A stretch of DNA of 64,000 nt from Nocardia fusca NBRC 14340 (GCF_001618425.1 NZ_BDCU01000028.1:1-64000); one strand, 5' to 3'. Shown: positions 35,567 to 44,947, counted from the stretch's first letter. Made by a program: numbers and translations. Notes: a model not told the origin generated them from the sequence alone.

Positions 35567-36591
35567 ACGGTGCTGCTCCTTTTCAACGTGCCGATACCGA
35601 GAGAACCGTCGGCGGCCGGCGGCGGGCCCGGATCTGCCGCCGCGGCATCCTCCGGCGGGTCGGGCAGATCGTCGAAGAAATCCTGCGGCGGAACGAAGAA
35701 GAGGGTGCCGGTGACCGCGGTGGAGAAATCCAGGATGCGATCGTGGGTGGCCTCGTCGGTCCCGAGGAACATCCGCTCCAGCATGATCTCGGTGGTCCGG
35801 GGGGTCGCCGAATAGCCGACGAAATAGGTGCCGAACTCACCCTCGCGGACACTGCCGAACGGCATGTTCGCGCGCAGGATCTGCCGTTCGGTGCCGTCTG
35901 GCTCGATCACCTGGTTCACCGCGATATGCGAGTCCGGGGGTTTCACCTCGTCATCGAGTTCGAAATCCTCGAGTTTGGTGCGGCCGATCACCCGTTCCTG
36001 CTCCTGCACCGGCAGCGCCCGCCAAGCGGTCAGATCGTGCAGGTACTTCTGCACGATCACATAGCTGCCGCCGGTGAAATCCGGGTCGCCGGTGCTGATC
36101 AGCGCGGCCCGGCCGGCGGGTGTATCCGGCAGACCGCCCTCCGGGTTCTCGGTGCCGTCGACGAAACCGAGCAGGTCACGTTGTTCGAAATAGCGGAAGC
36201 CGACCGTCTCGTCGACGATCGTGCCGATATCGGCCAACCGGTCGCCGATCGCCATGGCCAGTTCGAAACAGGCATCGTGCACCTGGCCGCGGATGTGGAA
36301 GAGCAGATCGCCCGGCGTGGCGGGAGCCCGGTGCAGCGGCCCCTCGTACCCGGGGAACTCGTGCAGTTCGGCCGGGCGGGGCCCACCGAACAAGCGATCC
36401 CAGGCGGTGGAGCCGATCCCGGTGATACAGCCCAGCCCGGCGCCCGGCAACCGGAATCCGATGGCCCGGCGCAGACCGGGCAGTTCGGCGAGCAGATCCC
36501 GGGCAGCCGCCTCACCACCGGGGCCGATGGTGGCGACCAGGAAATACGCGGCCGGGGTGAGTGGTTCGAGAATCGGCTGCGGCTGCCCCAT
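35563..36591 (-). CDS. DyP-type heme peroxidase, encapsulin cargo
   Basis: A 342-aa dye-decolourising peroxidase. The distal-heme motif is GFVDGTENPEGG (catalytic Asp), the proximal His lies in DSHIAVNQVIE, and the distal Arg in GYSATPRTTEIMLERMFLG. After a Pro/Ala-rich linker the C-terminus reads DGSLGIGTLKRSS, the classic encapsulin-loading peptide. It probably handles peroxides inside the compartment. The ATG follows a TAATGT 8 nt upstream (36600-36605) with no clear RBS, so the pair may start leaderless. Confidence 0.95.
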   Translation of the reverse strand: MGQPQPILEPLTPAAYFLVATIGPGGEAAARDLLAELPGLRRAIGFRLPGAGLGCITGIGSTAWDRLFGGPRPAELHEFPGYEGPLHRAPATPGDLLFHIRGQVHDACFELAMAIGDRLADIGTIVDETVGFRYFEQRDLLGFVDGTENPEGGLPDTPAGRAALISTGDPDFTGGSYVIVQKYLHDLTAWRALPVQEQERVIGRTKLEDFELDDEVKPPDSHIAVNQVIEPDGTERQILRANMPFGSVREGEFGTYFVGYSATPRTTEIMLERMFLGTDEATHDRILDFSTAVTGTLFFVPPQDFFDDLPDPPEDAAAADPGPPPAADGSLGIGTLKRSSTV

Positions 36592-36642
36592 AGCCGATCA
36601 CATTACCGGCGCGGGACCGGCAAAGGCGTGACCCGGGGCTGC

Positions 36643-36969
36643 CTACTTGGCCACTGTCAGCAGAAAGGCCACATCATCGATGGCCTGCACACTGTGCCGG
36701 GCCTTCGGTACAACCAGCAGATCCCCGGCCGACCCCTTCCACTCGTTGTCCCCACTGTGCAGCGTGAGCGTGCCGGAGAGGACGAGCAGGGTGGCCTCAC
36801 CGTAGTTGTCGTGTTCGGCCAGGCTCTGACCGGCGCACAACCCCACCACGGTCTGGCGTAGCGAATTCGCGTGACCGCCGTAGATGGTCTGCGAACTGCG
36901 GCCACTTGTCACGGTCGCGGCCAGCTTGAGTTGCTGCCGGGCCACCGCTGTCAGCGATTTCTTGTCCAT
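36643..36969 (-). CDS. Small cupin protein
   Basis: A 108-aa single-domain cupin (GLCAGQSLAEHDNYGEATLLVL, then SGDNEWKGSAGDLLVVPKARHS). His and Glu in the first motif and His in the second can bind a metal. ATG 36969 (MDKKSLTAVARQQ) follows GAAAGG; the long in-frame extension upstream is Arg/Pro-rich shadow. It lies 51 nt upstream of the DyP start on the same strand, so it may share regulation with the encapsulin pair. Substrate unknown. Confidence 0.75.
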   Translation of the reverse strand: MDKKSLTAVARQQLKLAATVTSGRSSQTIYGGHANSLRQTVVGLCAGQSLAEHDNYGEATLLVLSGTLTLHSGDNEWKGSAGDLLVVPKARHSVQAIDDVAFLLTVAK

Positions 36970-37111
36970 GGACAGCCTTTCGCCTCCACATACCCACGAC
37001 CGGGCTGTGATCGCGGGACGTACAGCCGAGTATGCCCGACCCGGCTCAACCGTTCCGGCGTTTTTCCGAGGCTCGCGCCGGTATCGTCCGCCGGGGCGCG
37101 GGCGCCGGCGG

Positions 37112-37618
37112 TCAGTCGCGGGTGAAACGCCTGATCCGGTAGCGCAGCCCACTCGAGGATTCGAGCCAGGTCGCCGGATCGGCCGACGACCACTCCGGCC
37201 CCAGGGCCGGGGCGTGTGCGTCACCGTCCACCTCGGTGTCGACCTCGGTGATCAGCAGTTCGCCGGCATACGGAAGCGCCAACCGGTAGATCTCGCCGCC
37301 GCCGATCACCCACGTCGTCGCGGGCGCCGCGAGTGCCAGCGCGGCCTCGACCGACGCGGCCGCTTCCGCTCCGTCCGCGGACCAGCCGGGCTGCCGTGTC
37401 ACGACGATATTGCGCCGGCCCGGCAGCGGCCGGAACCGGGCGGGCAGCGAATCCCAGGTGCGACGGCCCATGACCACCGGATGACCGGCAGTCGTCTCCT
37501 TGAACCGAGCCATATCCTCGGGGACCCGCCACGGAATGGTGTTGTCCACCCCGATCACCCCGTCGGGGGTCTGCGCCCAGATCAGGCCGATCACGCGGGC
37601 GGAGTCGGTCGCGGTCAC
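37112..37618 (-). CDS. folA: Dihydrofolate reductase
   Basis: A 168-aa DHFR: IGLIWAQTPDGVIGVDNTIPW, the substrate-binding Asp/Glu helix EDMARFKETTAGHPVVMGRR, TWDSLPARFRPLPGRRNIVV and WVIGGGEIYRLALP. Regenerates tetrahydrofolate from the dihydrofolate made by ThyA. The GTG start overlaps the thyA stop (GTGA), so the two are co-translated. Confidence 0.97.
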   Translation of the reverse strand: MTATDSARVIGLIWAQTPDGVIGVDNTIPWRVPEDMARFKETTAGHPVVMGRRTWDSLPARFRPLPGRRNIVVTRQPGWSADGAEAAASVEAALALAAPATTWVIGGGEIYRLALPYAGELLITEVDTEVDGDAHAPALGPEWSSADPATWLESSSGLRYRIRRFTRD

Positions 37619-38454
37619 ACCGCCACCGGCGCTTTGATCCCCGGATGGTGCCGGTAGTCGTGTACCCGCACGTCCTCGTACCGGTAGTCGAACAGCGAGG
37701 CGGCGGGTTCGAGTTCGAGCACCGGAAACGGGTACGGCGTGCGGGCCAGCTGCTCGGTCACCTGTTCGTGGTGGTTGTCGTAGATATGGCAGTCACCGCC
37801 GGTCCAGATGAAATCACCGGGCGCGAGCCCGGCCTGCTGGGCGACCATCACGGTGAGCAGCGCGTAGCTCGCGATATTGAACGGCACACCGAGGAAGAGG
37901 TCGGCGCTGCGCTGGTACAGCTGGCAGGACAACCGGCCCTCGGCGACATAGAACTGGAACAGCGCATGGCACGGCGCCAGCGCCATCCGGTCCAACTCGG
38001 CCACATTCCAGGCCGAGACGAGCATCCGCCGGGAATCGGGGTCGGTGCGCAGTGTGTGCAGCACCTGGGCGATCTGATCGATATGGCGGCCGTCGGGGGC
38101 CGGCCAGGACCGCCACTGCACCCCGTACACCGGACCGAGCTCGCCCTCGGCATCGGCCCATTCGTCCCAGATACTGACCCCGTGCTCCTGGAGCCACCGC
38201 ACATTGGAGTCGCCGCGCAGGAACCACAGCAGTTCGTACACGATCGATTTGAGATGCACCTTCTTGGTGGTGATCAGGGGAAACCCGGCGGACAGGTCGT
38301 ACCGCAGCTGATGTCCGAACACGCTGCGGGTGCCGGTTCCGGTGCGATCCGACTTGGCGGTCCCCGTCTCCAGGACGAGCCGGAGCAGATCTTCGTATTG
38401 GGTGTCCGGAGCGTGTCGCGGGTCCGGGACCTGACTGTTCGCTGCGCTGACCAC
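37615..38454 (-). CDS. thyA: Thymidylate synthase
   Basis: A 279-aa classical folate-dependent synthase making dTMP. RTGTGTRSVFGHQLRYDL, the catalytic Cys in LAPCHALFQFYVAEGRL, LYQRSADLFLGVPFNIASYA and GDCHIYDNHHEQV are intact. GTG 38454 (MVSAANSQVPDPRHA) is the first usable start near the conserved part. It gives ~16 residues more than Mtb ThyA. Divergent from cobF. Confidence 0.95.
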   Translation of the reverse strand: MVSAANSQVPDPRHAPDTQYEDLLRLVLETGTAKSDRTGTGTRSVFGHQLRYDLSAGFPLITTKKVHLKSIVYELLWFLRGDSNVRWLQEHGVSIWDEWADAEGELGPVYGVQWRSWPAPDGRHIDQIAQVLHTLRTDPDSRRMLVSAWNVAELDRMALAPCHALFQFYVAEGRLSCQLYQRSADLFLGVPFNIASYALLTVMVAQQAGLAPGDFIWTGGDCHIYDNHHEQVTEQLARTPYPFPVLELEPAASLFDYRYEDVRVHDYRHHPGIKAPVAV

Positions 38455-38544
38455 GGGCCGAGCATACTTCCCTATCGATTCGAGCGACCGCCTGCTCCGG
38501 CCACCCGGCGGCCCGCCCGGTCCCCGACCTGCCAAGCTGACCCC

Positions 38545-39285
38545 ATGCGCACGCTGTATGTGATCGGTATCGGTGCCGGCGACCCCGACCAGGTGACGAT
38601 GCAGGCGGTCAAGGCCCTCCGGGAGGTCGACGTCTACTTCGTGATCGGCAAGGGCGTCGAGAAACAAGAACTCGTGGCGGTGCGCACCGCGATCCTCGCC
38701 GAACACGCCGACCGCCCCTACCGGATCGTGGAGATCCCCGATCCGCCCCGAGACCGGGATCCCGCGGACTACCGCGGCACGGTGCTGGACTGGCACGAAC
38801 GGCGTTCGCTGCTGCTGGAGGAGGCGTTCGCGGCGCACGAGGGGGTCGGCGCGATCCTGGTCTGGGGTGATCCCGCGCTCTACGACTCGACCCTGCGCAT
38901 GGTGGAACGGGTGCTGGCCCGGGGCGCGCTGGACTTCGACTACACCGTGATCCCGGGGGTCACCAGTGTGCACGCCCTCGCGGCCCGGCACCGGACTGTG
39001 CTGCACCGGATCGGCGAACCGGTACACATCACCACCGGGCGCCGCTTACGCGAGGAAGGGCTGGGCGCCGGGTCGACGGTGGTCATGCTCGATGCCGACT
39101 GCGCTTTCACCACCGTCCCCGACGACACGTTCATCTGGTGGGGTGCCTATCTGGGGATGCCCGACGAAGCCCTGATCGCCGGCCGGGTCGGGGCGGTCGC
39201 CGGCGACATCGTGCGGCGGCGGACGCAGTTGCGCGAACGCAAGGGCTGGATCATGGACATCTATCTGTTGCGCCCGGCCGAATGA
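38545..39285 (+). CDS. cobF: Precorrin-6A synthase (deacetylating)
   Basis: A 246-aa SAM-dependent methyltransferase of the aerobic cobalamin pathway. The N-terminal GIGAGDPDQVTMQAVKAL is the tetrapyrrole methylase SAM loop; ILVWGDPALYDSTLRM and FDYTVIPGVTSVHALAARH follow. It methylates C-1 of precorrin-5 with loss of acetate. It stands alone here; no other cob gene is visible. The open frame upstream is a thyA shadow, and ATG 38545 begins exactly at the family start. Confidence 0.93.
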   Translation: MRTLYVIGIGAGDPDQVTMQAVKALREVDVYFVIGKGVEKQELVAVRTAILAEHADRPYRIVEIPDPPRDRDPADYRGTVLDWHERRSLLLEEAFAAHEGVGAILVWGDPALYDSTLRMVERVLARGALDFDYTVIPGVTSVHALAARHRTVLHRIGEPVHITTGRRLREEGLGAGSTVVMLDADCAFTTVPDDTFIWWGAYLGMPDEALIAGRVGAVAGDIVRRRTQLRERKGWIMDIYLLRPAE

Positions 39286-39308
39286 CCAGGTGATCGACAC
39301 CGGGGTCG

Positions 39309-39314
39309 TAGCAT
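39309..39314 (+). promoter_or_regulatory. -10 element for leaderless DUF2630 gene
   Basis: TAGCAT lies 7 nt before ATG 39322 with no RBS between, favouring this ATG over ATG 39313. Confidence 0.45.
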
Positions 39315-39321
39315 GGTCGGC

Positions 39322-39567
39322 ATGACCGAACAGGACATACTCGGGCGTATCAAGGATCTCGTCGACCACGAGCACGACCTGCGGTCCCGGGCCTCGCGGG
39401 GGGAACTCGATCCCGACGTGGAGCGGCGGCGACTGGCCGAACTGGAGGTCATGCTCGATCAGTGCTGGGATCTGCTGCGGCAGCGGCGGGCCCGGATCGA
39501 TCGCAACGAGCCACCGGACGAGGCCCAGCCACGGTCGGCGGGACAGGTCGAGGGCTACTTACAGTAA
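39322..39567 (+). CDS. DUF2630 small helical protein
   Basis: An 81-aa acidic, helical protein, MTEQDILGRIKDLVDHEHDL, with the family-typical LEVMLDQCWDLLRQRRARID and the end VEGYLQ. Function unknown. The start fits the family and a leaderless promoter. It is 36 nt downstream of cobF and ends 59 nt from the tnpB remnant. Confidence 0.85.
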   Translation: MTEQDILGRIKDLVDHEHDLRSRASRGELDPDVERRRLAELEVMLDQCWDLLRQRRARIDRNEPPDEAQPRSAGQVEGYLQ

Positions 39568-39599
39568 CAGCGTGTCTGACAACTCGATGGGTTATCGGG

Positions 39600-39720
39600 C
39601 ACCGCCCTTCTCGGGCGTACTCGGCTCATACCCCGACCGGGGTACGAGCCTTGGTTCCCGCGTCGTCCGGGCCGGTTGCACCGGCACCCATCAGGTGCCG
39701 GTCAGCGCCTTCCCGTCGGC
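39600..39720 (-). ncRNA. Candidate omega RNA at the tnpB 3' end
   Basis: TnpB elements encode their guide RNA across the 3' end of tnpB, with the guide lying beyond the element end. Here a perfect hairpin TACCCC-GACC-GGGGTA (39629-39644) spans the tnpB stop, as in many right ends of these elements. A second GC stem region (TGCACCGGCACC...GGTGCCGG) lies at about 39676-39702. The boundary and guide are inferred; no transcript evidence. Confidence 0.3.
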
Positions 39721-40627
39721 GGGCATTGGTAACCCGGCCCCCTGCTCGGAGGTCCGGGGATTGTGGTGGGTCTTGCCTGTGGAGTGTCGGCCAGGCAGCG
39801 AGGTTGACGGCGGCGTTGAGGTCGCGGTCGGCGTGATATCCGCACCCGCAGCCGAACACCCGGTCCGACAATGTCAGGGCGGGGTTGAGGGTGCCGCAGG
39901 TCGGACACCGTTTACTCGACGGGTACCACCGATCGGCGGTGACCACGGTGCCGCTCCGCCACCGCTGCTTGTAGTCCAGCAGCCGTCCGAAATCGGCCCA
40001 GCCGGCATCGGCGATCGCCCGCGCCAGCCGGGGGTTGCGCAGCATCCCGGCCACATGCAGGTCCTCGACAACGAGCCGGTCGTGGGTTTTGACCAGCTCG
40101 TTGGTGACCTGATGCAGGAAATGACGACGCACATTCGCCACACGATGATGATGGCGAGCCAGCCGCGTGGCGGCTTCTCGCCGGTTGTGGGAGCCCTTCT
40201 CCTTCCTCGACAGGGCCTTCGCCAGCCACCGCTGCCGCGCCAGCCCCCGAGCCAGGGGTTTCGGTGGATCATCGACCCGCGCCACTTCACGACCCTCGCT
40301 GGTGGCGGCTTCCTCGAACACCTGCTGACACACCTGGTCACGCCATACCAGCCCGGTGACCTCGACCGTGGTGACCCCGGTGGGGTCGACGATGAATACC
40401 CGGCCGGCTGCTTCGGATTTCTTCCAGGTGTTGAAGGCGTTGATCAGGTCGAACCGGGTCCACGGGACCGGGTGCTCGGGGTCGGTCCGCCGCTGGGTGA
40501 GCGCGGTTTTCACCATCGCCAGGCACTGGTTGTAGGCGAACCGGGCCGCGCCCGCATGCCGGGCCAGCACGGTCCGCTGCTCGACGGTGGGGTCGAGGCA
40601 GTACCGGAACGCGGTGTGCCTACTCAT
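39626..40627 (-). pseudogene. tnpB: IS200/IS605-type TnpB, internally deleted
   Basis: A 333-aa TnpB-family ORF. The N-terminus is typical (MSRHTAFRYCLDPTVEQRTV, FNTWKKSEAAGRVF, DQVCQQVFEEAA). From residue ~115 it jumps straight to the part that normally follows the first RuvC motif (SEGREVARVDDPPKPLARGL). About 150 residues, including the wedge region and the RuvC-I Asp (GVDRG-like), are missing in frame. RuvC-II (LVVEDLHVAGM), the zinc finger CPTCG...CGCGY and the final RuvC Asp (ADRDLNAAVNLA) remain. No tnpA is present. A nuclease-dead remnant or domesticated form is likely. Confidence 0.8.
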
Positions 40628-40825
40628 CGCCGGCGACTATCACACAGGCCACCGACAACTTCGCGGGATATGCGGCAATGACACCGGCAAGCCGGTCCAA
40701 ACCGCGAACAGAACCGCACGACAACACGAGTACCGAACCCTCCGACAGCGCACACGCACCCCACGCCCAGCCCACTGACCCGGACCCGGCAATCCGAGAT
40801 CCCAGACACCCTCTAAGGAGCCCTG

Positions 40826-42319
40826 ATGCCCGACAGCGACAGCGACGCCACCGGGGACAGTGGGGTCGCCGAATACGATGTCATCGTCCTCGGCGGTGGT
40901 CCGGCCGGTGAGAACGCGGCCGCCTATGCCATCGCCGGCAGCGACCGGACCGCGGCGATCGTCGAACCGGAGAAGGTCGGTGGCGAATGCTCGTACTGGG
41001 CCTGTATCCCGAGTAAGGCGTTGCTGCGACCGGGCCACGTGCTGGCCGCCGCGCTGGGACTGCCCGGGATCGAGGCAGCAGGTCCCGATACCGCCGAAGT
41101 GCTGCGCCGGCGCGACGAATTCGTGCACGCCCACAACGGCGACCACGACGATTCGAGTCAGGTCGAGTGGGCGGCCCAGCAGGGTATCGAGGTGATCCGC
41201 GGCGCCGGCCGGCTCGACGGGGAACGCCGGGTACGGGTCGGCGACCGGGTACTGCGCGCCCGCTCGGCAGTGGTGCTGGCCACCGGGACCCACGCGGCCG
41301 TCCCCGACGTCCCCGGCCTCCGCGAGGCCCTGCCCTGGACCTCCCGTGACGCCACCAACCTGCGCGAGATCCCGAAACGAGTGATCGTGATCGGCGGCGG
41401 TGTGGTGGCCTGCGAGGCCACCACCTGGCTCTCGGCGCTCGGCGCGGAGGTCACCGTACTGGTCCGCGGGGACCGGCTGCTCACGGGTGTGGAACCGTTC
41501 GCCGGGGAGTACGTCGCGTCCGCGCTCACCGCGCAGGGGGTGCAGATCCGGTTCGGGACCCGGCCGCTGCGGGTGACGCGCCCGGCGGCCGTCGACCACG
41601 GCGAGGGCCGGATACACGGCGGCGCCGTCACGGTGCACGCACAGGGTCCGGACGGGGAGACCACCCTCGTCGCCGACGAGATCGTGGTGGCGGCGGGGCG
41701 GGTGCCCAACACCGACGGGATCGGCCTGGACACAGTGGGCCTGCCCGGCGGGTACGTCGAGGTCGACGATCAGCTGACGGTGTCCGGCGTACCCGGGGCT
41801 TGGCTGTACGCGGTCGGCGATATCAACCACCGCGCCGCACTCACTCATATGGGCAAGTACCAGGGCCGGGTGTGCGGGGACGTCATCTCCGCACGCGCCG
41901 CGGGCCGGTCGCTGACCGGCCCGCGCTATCGGGCCGCCGCCGACCACCACGCGGTACCGCAGGTGGTGTTCACCGACCCCGAGGTCGCCGCCGTCGGGCT
42001 CACCGCCGACGCCGCCCGGAAAGCCGGCCACGAGATCCGCACCGTGGAACTGGATATCGCGGTCGCGGGTTCGGCGCTCGCCCGCGACGACTACACCGGC
42101 CGTGCCGCGCTGGTGATCGACAACACCACCGACACCCTGCTCGGTGCCACTTTCGTGGGCCCCGATGTCGGCGAACAGTTGCACGCCGCGACCATCGCGG
42201 TCGCCGGGCGCGTCCCACTGGACGCCCTGTGGCACGCGGTGCCCGCTTTTCCCGCGATCAGCGAATTCTGGTTACGACTGTTGGAGACCGATAGGTCGTC
42301 GTTACCATCGGGTAGATGA
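40826..42319 (+). CDS. FAD-dependent pyridine nucleotide-disulfide oxidoreductase
   Basis: A 497-aa flavoprotein of the Lpd/mercuric reductase class. FAD-binding VIVLGGGPAGENAAAYA, redox-active disulfide GGECSYWACIPSKALL (C-x4-C), NAD(P)-binding VIVIGGGVVACEATTWL and the FAD motif LYAVGDINHRAAL are present. The C-terminal dimerisation part ends HAVPAFPAISEFWLRLLE, where the usual catalytic His-Pro pair is altered. Specific substrate unknown. RBS AAGGAG precedes the ATG. It overlaps the carboxylesterase gene by ATGA. Confidence 0.88.
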   Translation: MPDSDSDATGDSGVAEYDVIVLGGGPAGENAAAYAIAGSDRTAAIVEPEKVGGECSYWACIPSKALLRPGHVLAAALGLPGIEAAGPDTAEVLRRRDEFVHAHNGDHDDSSQVEWAAQQGIEVIRGAGRLDGERRVRVGDRVLRARSAVVLATGTHAAVPDVPGLREALPWTSRDATNLREIPKRVIVIGGGVVACEATTWLSALGAEVTVLVRGDRLLTGVEPFAGEYVASALTAQGVQIRFGTRPLRVTRPAAVDHGEGRIHGGAVTVHAQGPDGETTLVADEIVVAAGRVPNTDGIGLDTVGLPGGYVEVDDQLTVSGVPGAWLYAVGDINHRAALTHMGKYQGRVCGDVISARAAGRSLTGPRYRAAADHHAVPQVVFTDPEVAAVGLTADAARKAGHEIRTVELDIAVAGSALARDDYTGRAALVIDNTTDTLLGATFVGPDVGEQLHAATIAVAGRVPLDALWHAVPAFPAISEFWLRLLETDRSSLPSGR

Positions 42320-44046
42320 GCGCAACCGAACAGATCACGACCACGGACGGTGTGGTCCGCGGACGCCGCGACCGGCGCGTGATGTACTGGCGGTCGCTGC
42401 CGTACGCCGCGCCACCCGTCGGTGACCTGCGGTTCCGTTCGCCTCAGCCGGTGCAGCCGTGGACCGATGTACGCGACGCGACCTATTTCCGCGCGGCCGG
42501 GATCCAGCCGACCTTCGGTGTACGTCTGGGTCCGCGCAAGCTGCAGGAGATGAGCGAGGATTCGCTGACACTGAATGTCGTGGCTCCCGCCACCGCCTCG
42601 GTGCGACCGCGTCCGGTGATGGTATTCATCCACGGCGGCGGCTACCTCTTCGGCACTTCGGCGCTGCGCCTCTACTCCGGTGTCCAGCTGGCGGCCGACG
42701 GGGATGTGCTCATGGTGTCGATCAACTATCGGCTCGGCGCGTTCGGATACGCCGACTTCAGCGAGTTCTCCACACCGGACAGCCCCTACGACTCCAATCT
42801 CGGTCTGCGTGATCAGATCGCGGCCCTGCGCTGGGTCCGGGCCAATATCGCCGCATTCGGCGGTGACCCGGACAATGTGACGATCTTCGGCGAGTCCGCC
42901 GGCGCGCACGCGGTATTGAGCCTGCTGGCGACACCCTCGGCGGAGGGCCTGTTCCACCGCGGTATCGCGCAGAGCCCCCCGGCGGACTGGGGGTTGACGG
43001 TCGCCGAATCGCGGGAGTTCGCCCGCCGCATCCTCGACCGGCTCGGCGTCGCCCCCGAGGACGCGAATCACGCGTTGCGCACGGCCGATCCGCACGATAT
43101 CCGCCGCGCGTTCAACCGGGCGTCGAATGCGGTCATGACGGAGTTCCCGGGATTCTTCCCGGCCGCGCCGGTAGCCGGCGGCGAGTTGCTGCCGCGCACT
43201 CCGATCGACGCCTTCACCGAGGGCCACACCCACCGGGTTCCGCTGATCATCGGCACCTGCCGGAACGAGGGCGCCCTGTTCAACCGCTTCACCGATACGC
43301 TGCCCACCCGCCCGGAACGGCTCAAGAAGGCACTCTCGGCCGCCGGCCCCGACCTCTACCCCCGGGTTTTCTCCACCTATCCGGGCTTCCCGGCCGAGCA
43401 GGCCGCGATCCGCGCGGGCGGCGACTACTTCTTCTGGCGGCCCTCGGTGGCGGTGGCGGAGGGACACAGCCGCCACTCCCCCACCTACGCCTATCGCTAC
43501 GATTTCGCACCCCGGCTGCTGCAGCTCAACAAACTGGGCGCCACGCACGCGACCGATCTGCTGGCAACCTTCGGCACGGTCTACGAACCGTGGAGCCGGG
43601 CCCTCACCGCCGGCGGTAGCCGTCGCGGTCTGCTCGCGGTGACCCGCCAGGTCCAGAACAACTGGCTGCATTTCGCCCGCACCGGCGAACCGCTGCCGTC
43701 CTGGCCGCGCTACACCGAACAGGAACGCAGCACGCTCATCATCGACGCGCCGGGCCGGGTGGACAACGACCCGGACAGCGCCCAGCGCAAACTGTGGGCG
43801 GGCGTCCGCGCACCGCACCTGCTTCCGGCCGGGGCCGGTGGGCCGGCTTTCCCGGCCGACGACGCGGGAACAGCCGCCGAGGCCGAGCCCGAAGGCGAGG
43901 GGACGTTGCTCGACACGGTCGCCGCCGAACACCCGATCGCCGCGACCGCCATCGGTGCGGCAGTGAACGTCGCGGAAGAACTTTCCGACAGCGCGGACGA
44001 TCCCGCCCCGGACAGCGAAGAACCCGATTCGCAGCAAGCCGGCTGA
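42316..44046 (+). CDS. Type B carboxylesterase
   Basis: A 576-aa alpha/beta hydrolase without a signal peptide. Oxyanion region FIHGGGYLFGTSAL, nucleophile elbow IFGESAGAHAVLSLL, and a distal catalytic His expected near residue 400. The last ~60 residues are acidic and low complexity (Ala/Glu/Asp-rich), unusual for the family. Translation is coupled to the flavoprotein gene. It probably hydrolyses small esters or xenobiotics. Confidence 0.88.
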   Translation: MSATEQITTTDGVVRGRRDRRVMYWRSLPYAAPPVGDLRFRSPQPVQPWTDVRDATYFRAAGIQPTFGVRLGPRKLQEMSEDSLTLNVVAPATASVRPRPVMVFIHGGGYLFGTSALRLYSGVQLAADGDVLMVSINYRLGAFGYADFSEFSTPDSPYDSNLGLRDQIAALRWVRANIAAFGGDPDNVTIFGESAGAHAVLSLLATPSAEGLFHRGIAQSPPADWGLTVAESREFARRILDRLGVAPEDANHALRTADPHDIRRAFNRASNAVMTEFPGFFPAAPVAGGELLPRTPIDAFTEGHTHRVPLIIGTCRNEGALFNRFTDTLPTRPERLKKALSAAGPDLYPRVFSTYPGFPAEQAAIRAGGDYFFWRPSVAVAEGHSRHSPTYAYRYDFAPRLLQLNKLGATHATDLLATFGTVYEPWSRALTAGGSRRGLLAVTRQVQNNWLHFARTGEPLPSWPRYTEQERSTLIIDAPGRVDNDPDSAQRKLWAGVRAPHLLPAGAGGPAFPADDAGTAAEAEPEGEGTLLDTVAAEHPIAATAIGAAVNVAEELSDSADDPAPDSEEPDSQQAG

Positions 44047-44071
44047 ACCGCCATCCGTTCCGCGGTGCGTA

Positions 44072-44938
44072 CTATTTGAGCAGGCGTGACATCCGGCGGT
44101 CGGCCAGGATCTTGCCACCGGTCTGGCAGGTGGGGCAGTACTGGAACGACCGGTCGGTGAACGCGACCTCGCGGACCGTGTCACCGCACACCGGACAGGG
44201 CAGCCCGGTGCGGGCGTGTACCCGCATACCCGAACGCTTCTCACCCTTGAGCCGGGCGGCGTCCTGCCCGACCGACCGAGCCACGGCATCGGCCAGCACC
44301 GTGCGCAGCGCTGTGTACAGATCGGTGACCTTCGCCGCCGGCAGTGTCCTGGCCGTGGCGAACGGCGAGATCTTGGCGGTGTGCAGGATCTCGTCGGAAT
44401 AGGCGTTGCCGATACCCGCGAGCACGGTCTGATCGACCAGCACATTCTTGATACGCCCCGGCGCGGCGGCCAGCAGCTCGGCGAACTGCGGCTCGGTGAC
44501 CGCGAGCGCGTCGGGCCCGAGCCGGGCGATCCCCGGAACCTGGGCCGGGTCGCTCACGATATAGACCGCGAGGCGCTTCTTGGTGCCCGCCTCGGTGAGG
44601 TCGAAGGCCGGGGTGGCGCCCTCGGGTGTGAAGAAGTGCACCCGCAACGCGAGCGGACCGCGACCCGGCTTCGGCGGGCTCACGCTCGGGTTGTCGGTCC
44701 AGCGCAACCAGCCCGCCCGGGACAGATGGGTGATCAGCCACAGACCCCCGCAGTCCATCCCGAGGAACTTCCCCCACCGCCCGGCGCCGGTCACATCCCG
44801 ACCCGACAGCGCCGTCACCGGCGGATCGAAGGTTTTGATCGCGCTCAGCGCCGCGATATCGATCCGCCCCACCACCGCGCCGACCGCGTGCTCCCGCAGG
44901 AACTGCGCCAGCGCCTCCACTTCCGGTAGTTCGGGCAC
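44072..44938 (-). CDS. Fpg/Nei-family DNA glycosylase
   Basis: A 288-aa base-excision repair enzyme. The catalytic N-terminus MPELPEVEAL has the Pro/Glu nucleophile pair, a beta-lobe Lys in AGRWGKFLGM, the H2TH region VLAGIGNAYSDEIL, and a C-terminal zinc finger CPVC...CPTC followed by ILADRRMSRLLK. It removes oxidised bases; whether it prefers purines (Fpg) or pyrimidines (Nei) cannot be told. It is 9 nt upstream of the K+ channel stop on the same strand. Confidence 0.9.
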   Translation of the reverse strand: MPELPEVEALAQFLREHAVGAVVGRIDIAALSAIKTFDPPVTALSGRDVTGAGRWGKFLGMDCGGLWLITHLSRAGWLRWTDNPSVSPPKPGRGPLALRVHFFTPEGATPAFDLTEAGTKKRLAVYIVSDPAQVPGIARLGPDALAVTEPQFAELLAAAPGRIKNVLVDQTVLAGIGNAYSDEILHTAKISPFATARTLPAAKVTDLYTALRTVLADAVARSVGQDAARLKGEKRSGMRVHARTGLPCPVCGDTVREVAFTDRSFQYCPTCQTGGKILADRRMSRLLK

Positions 44939-44947
44939 GGCCTCAGG

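Noticed and set aside
38460..39027. An N-terminal extension of thyA to 39027
   Set aside because: The extra part is antisense to cobF and lacks thymidylate synthase sequence; GTG 38454 fits the family start.
39575..40825. A complete IS200/IS605 element
   Set aside because: No tnpA (Y1 transposase) ORF is present on either side, and the tnpB itself appears internally deleted.
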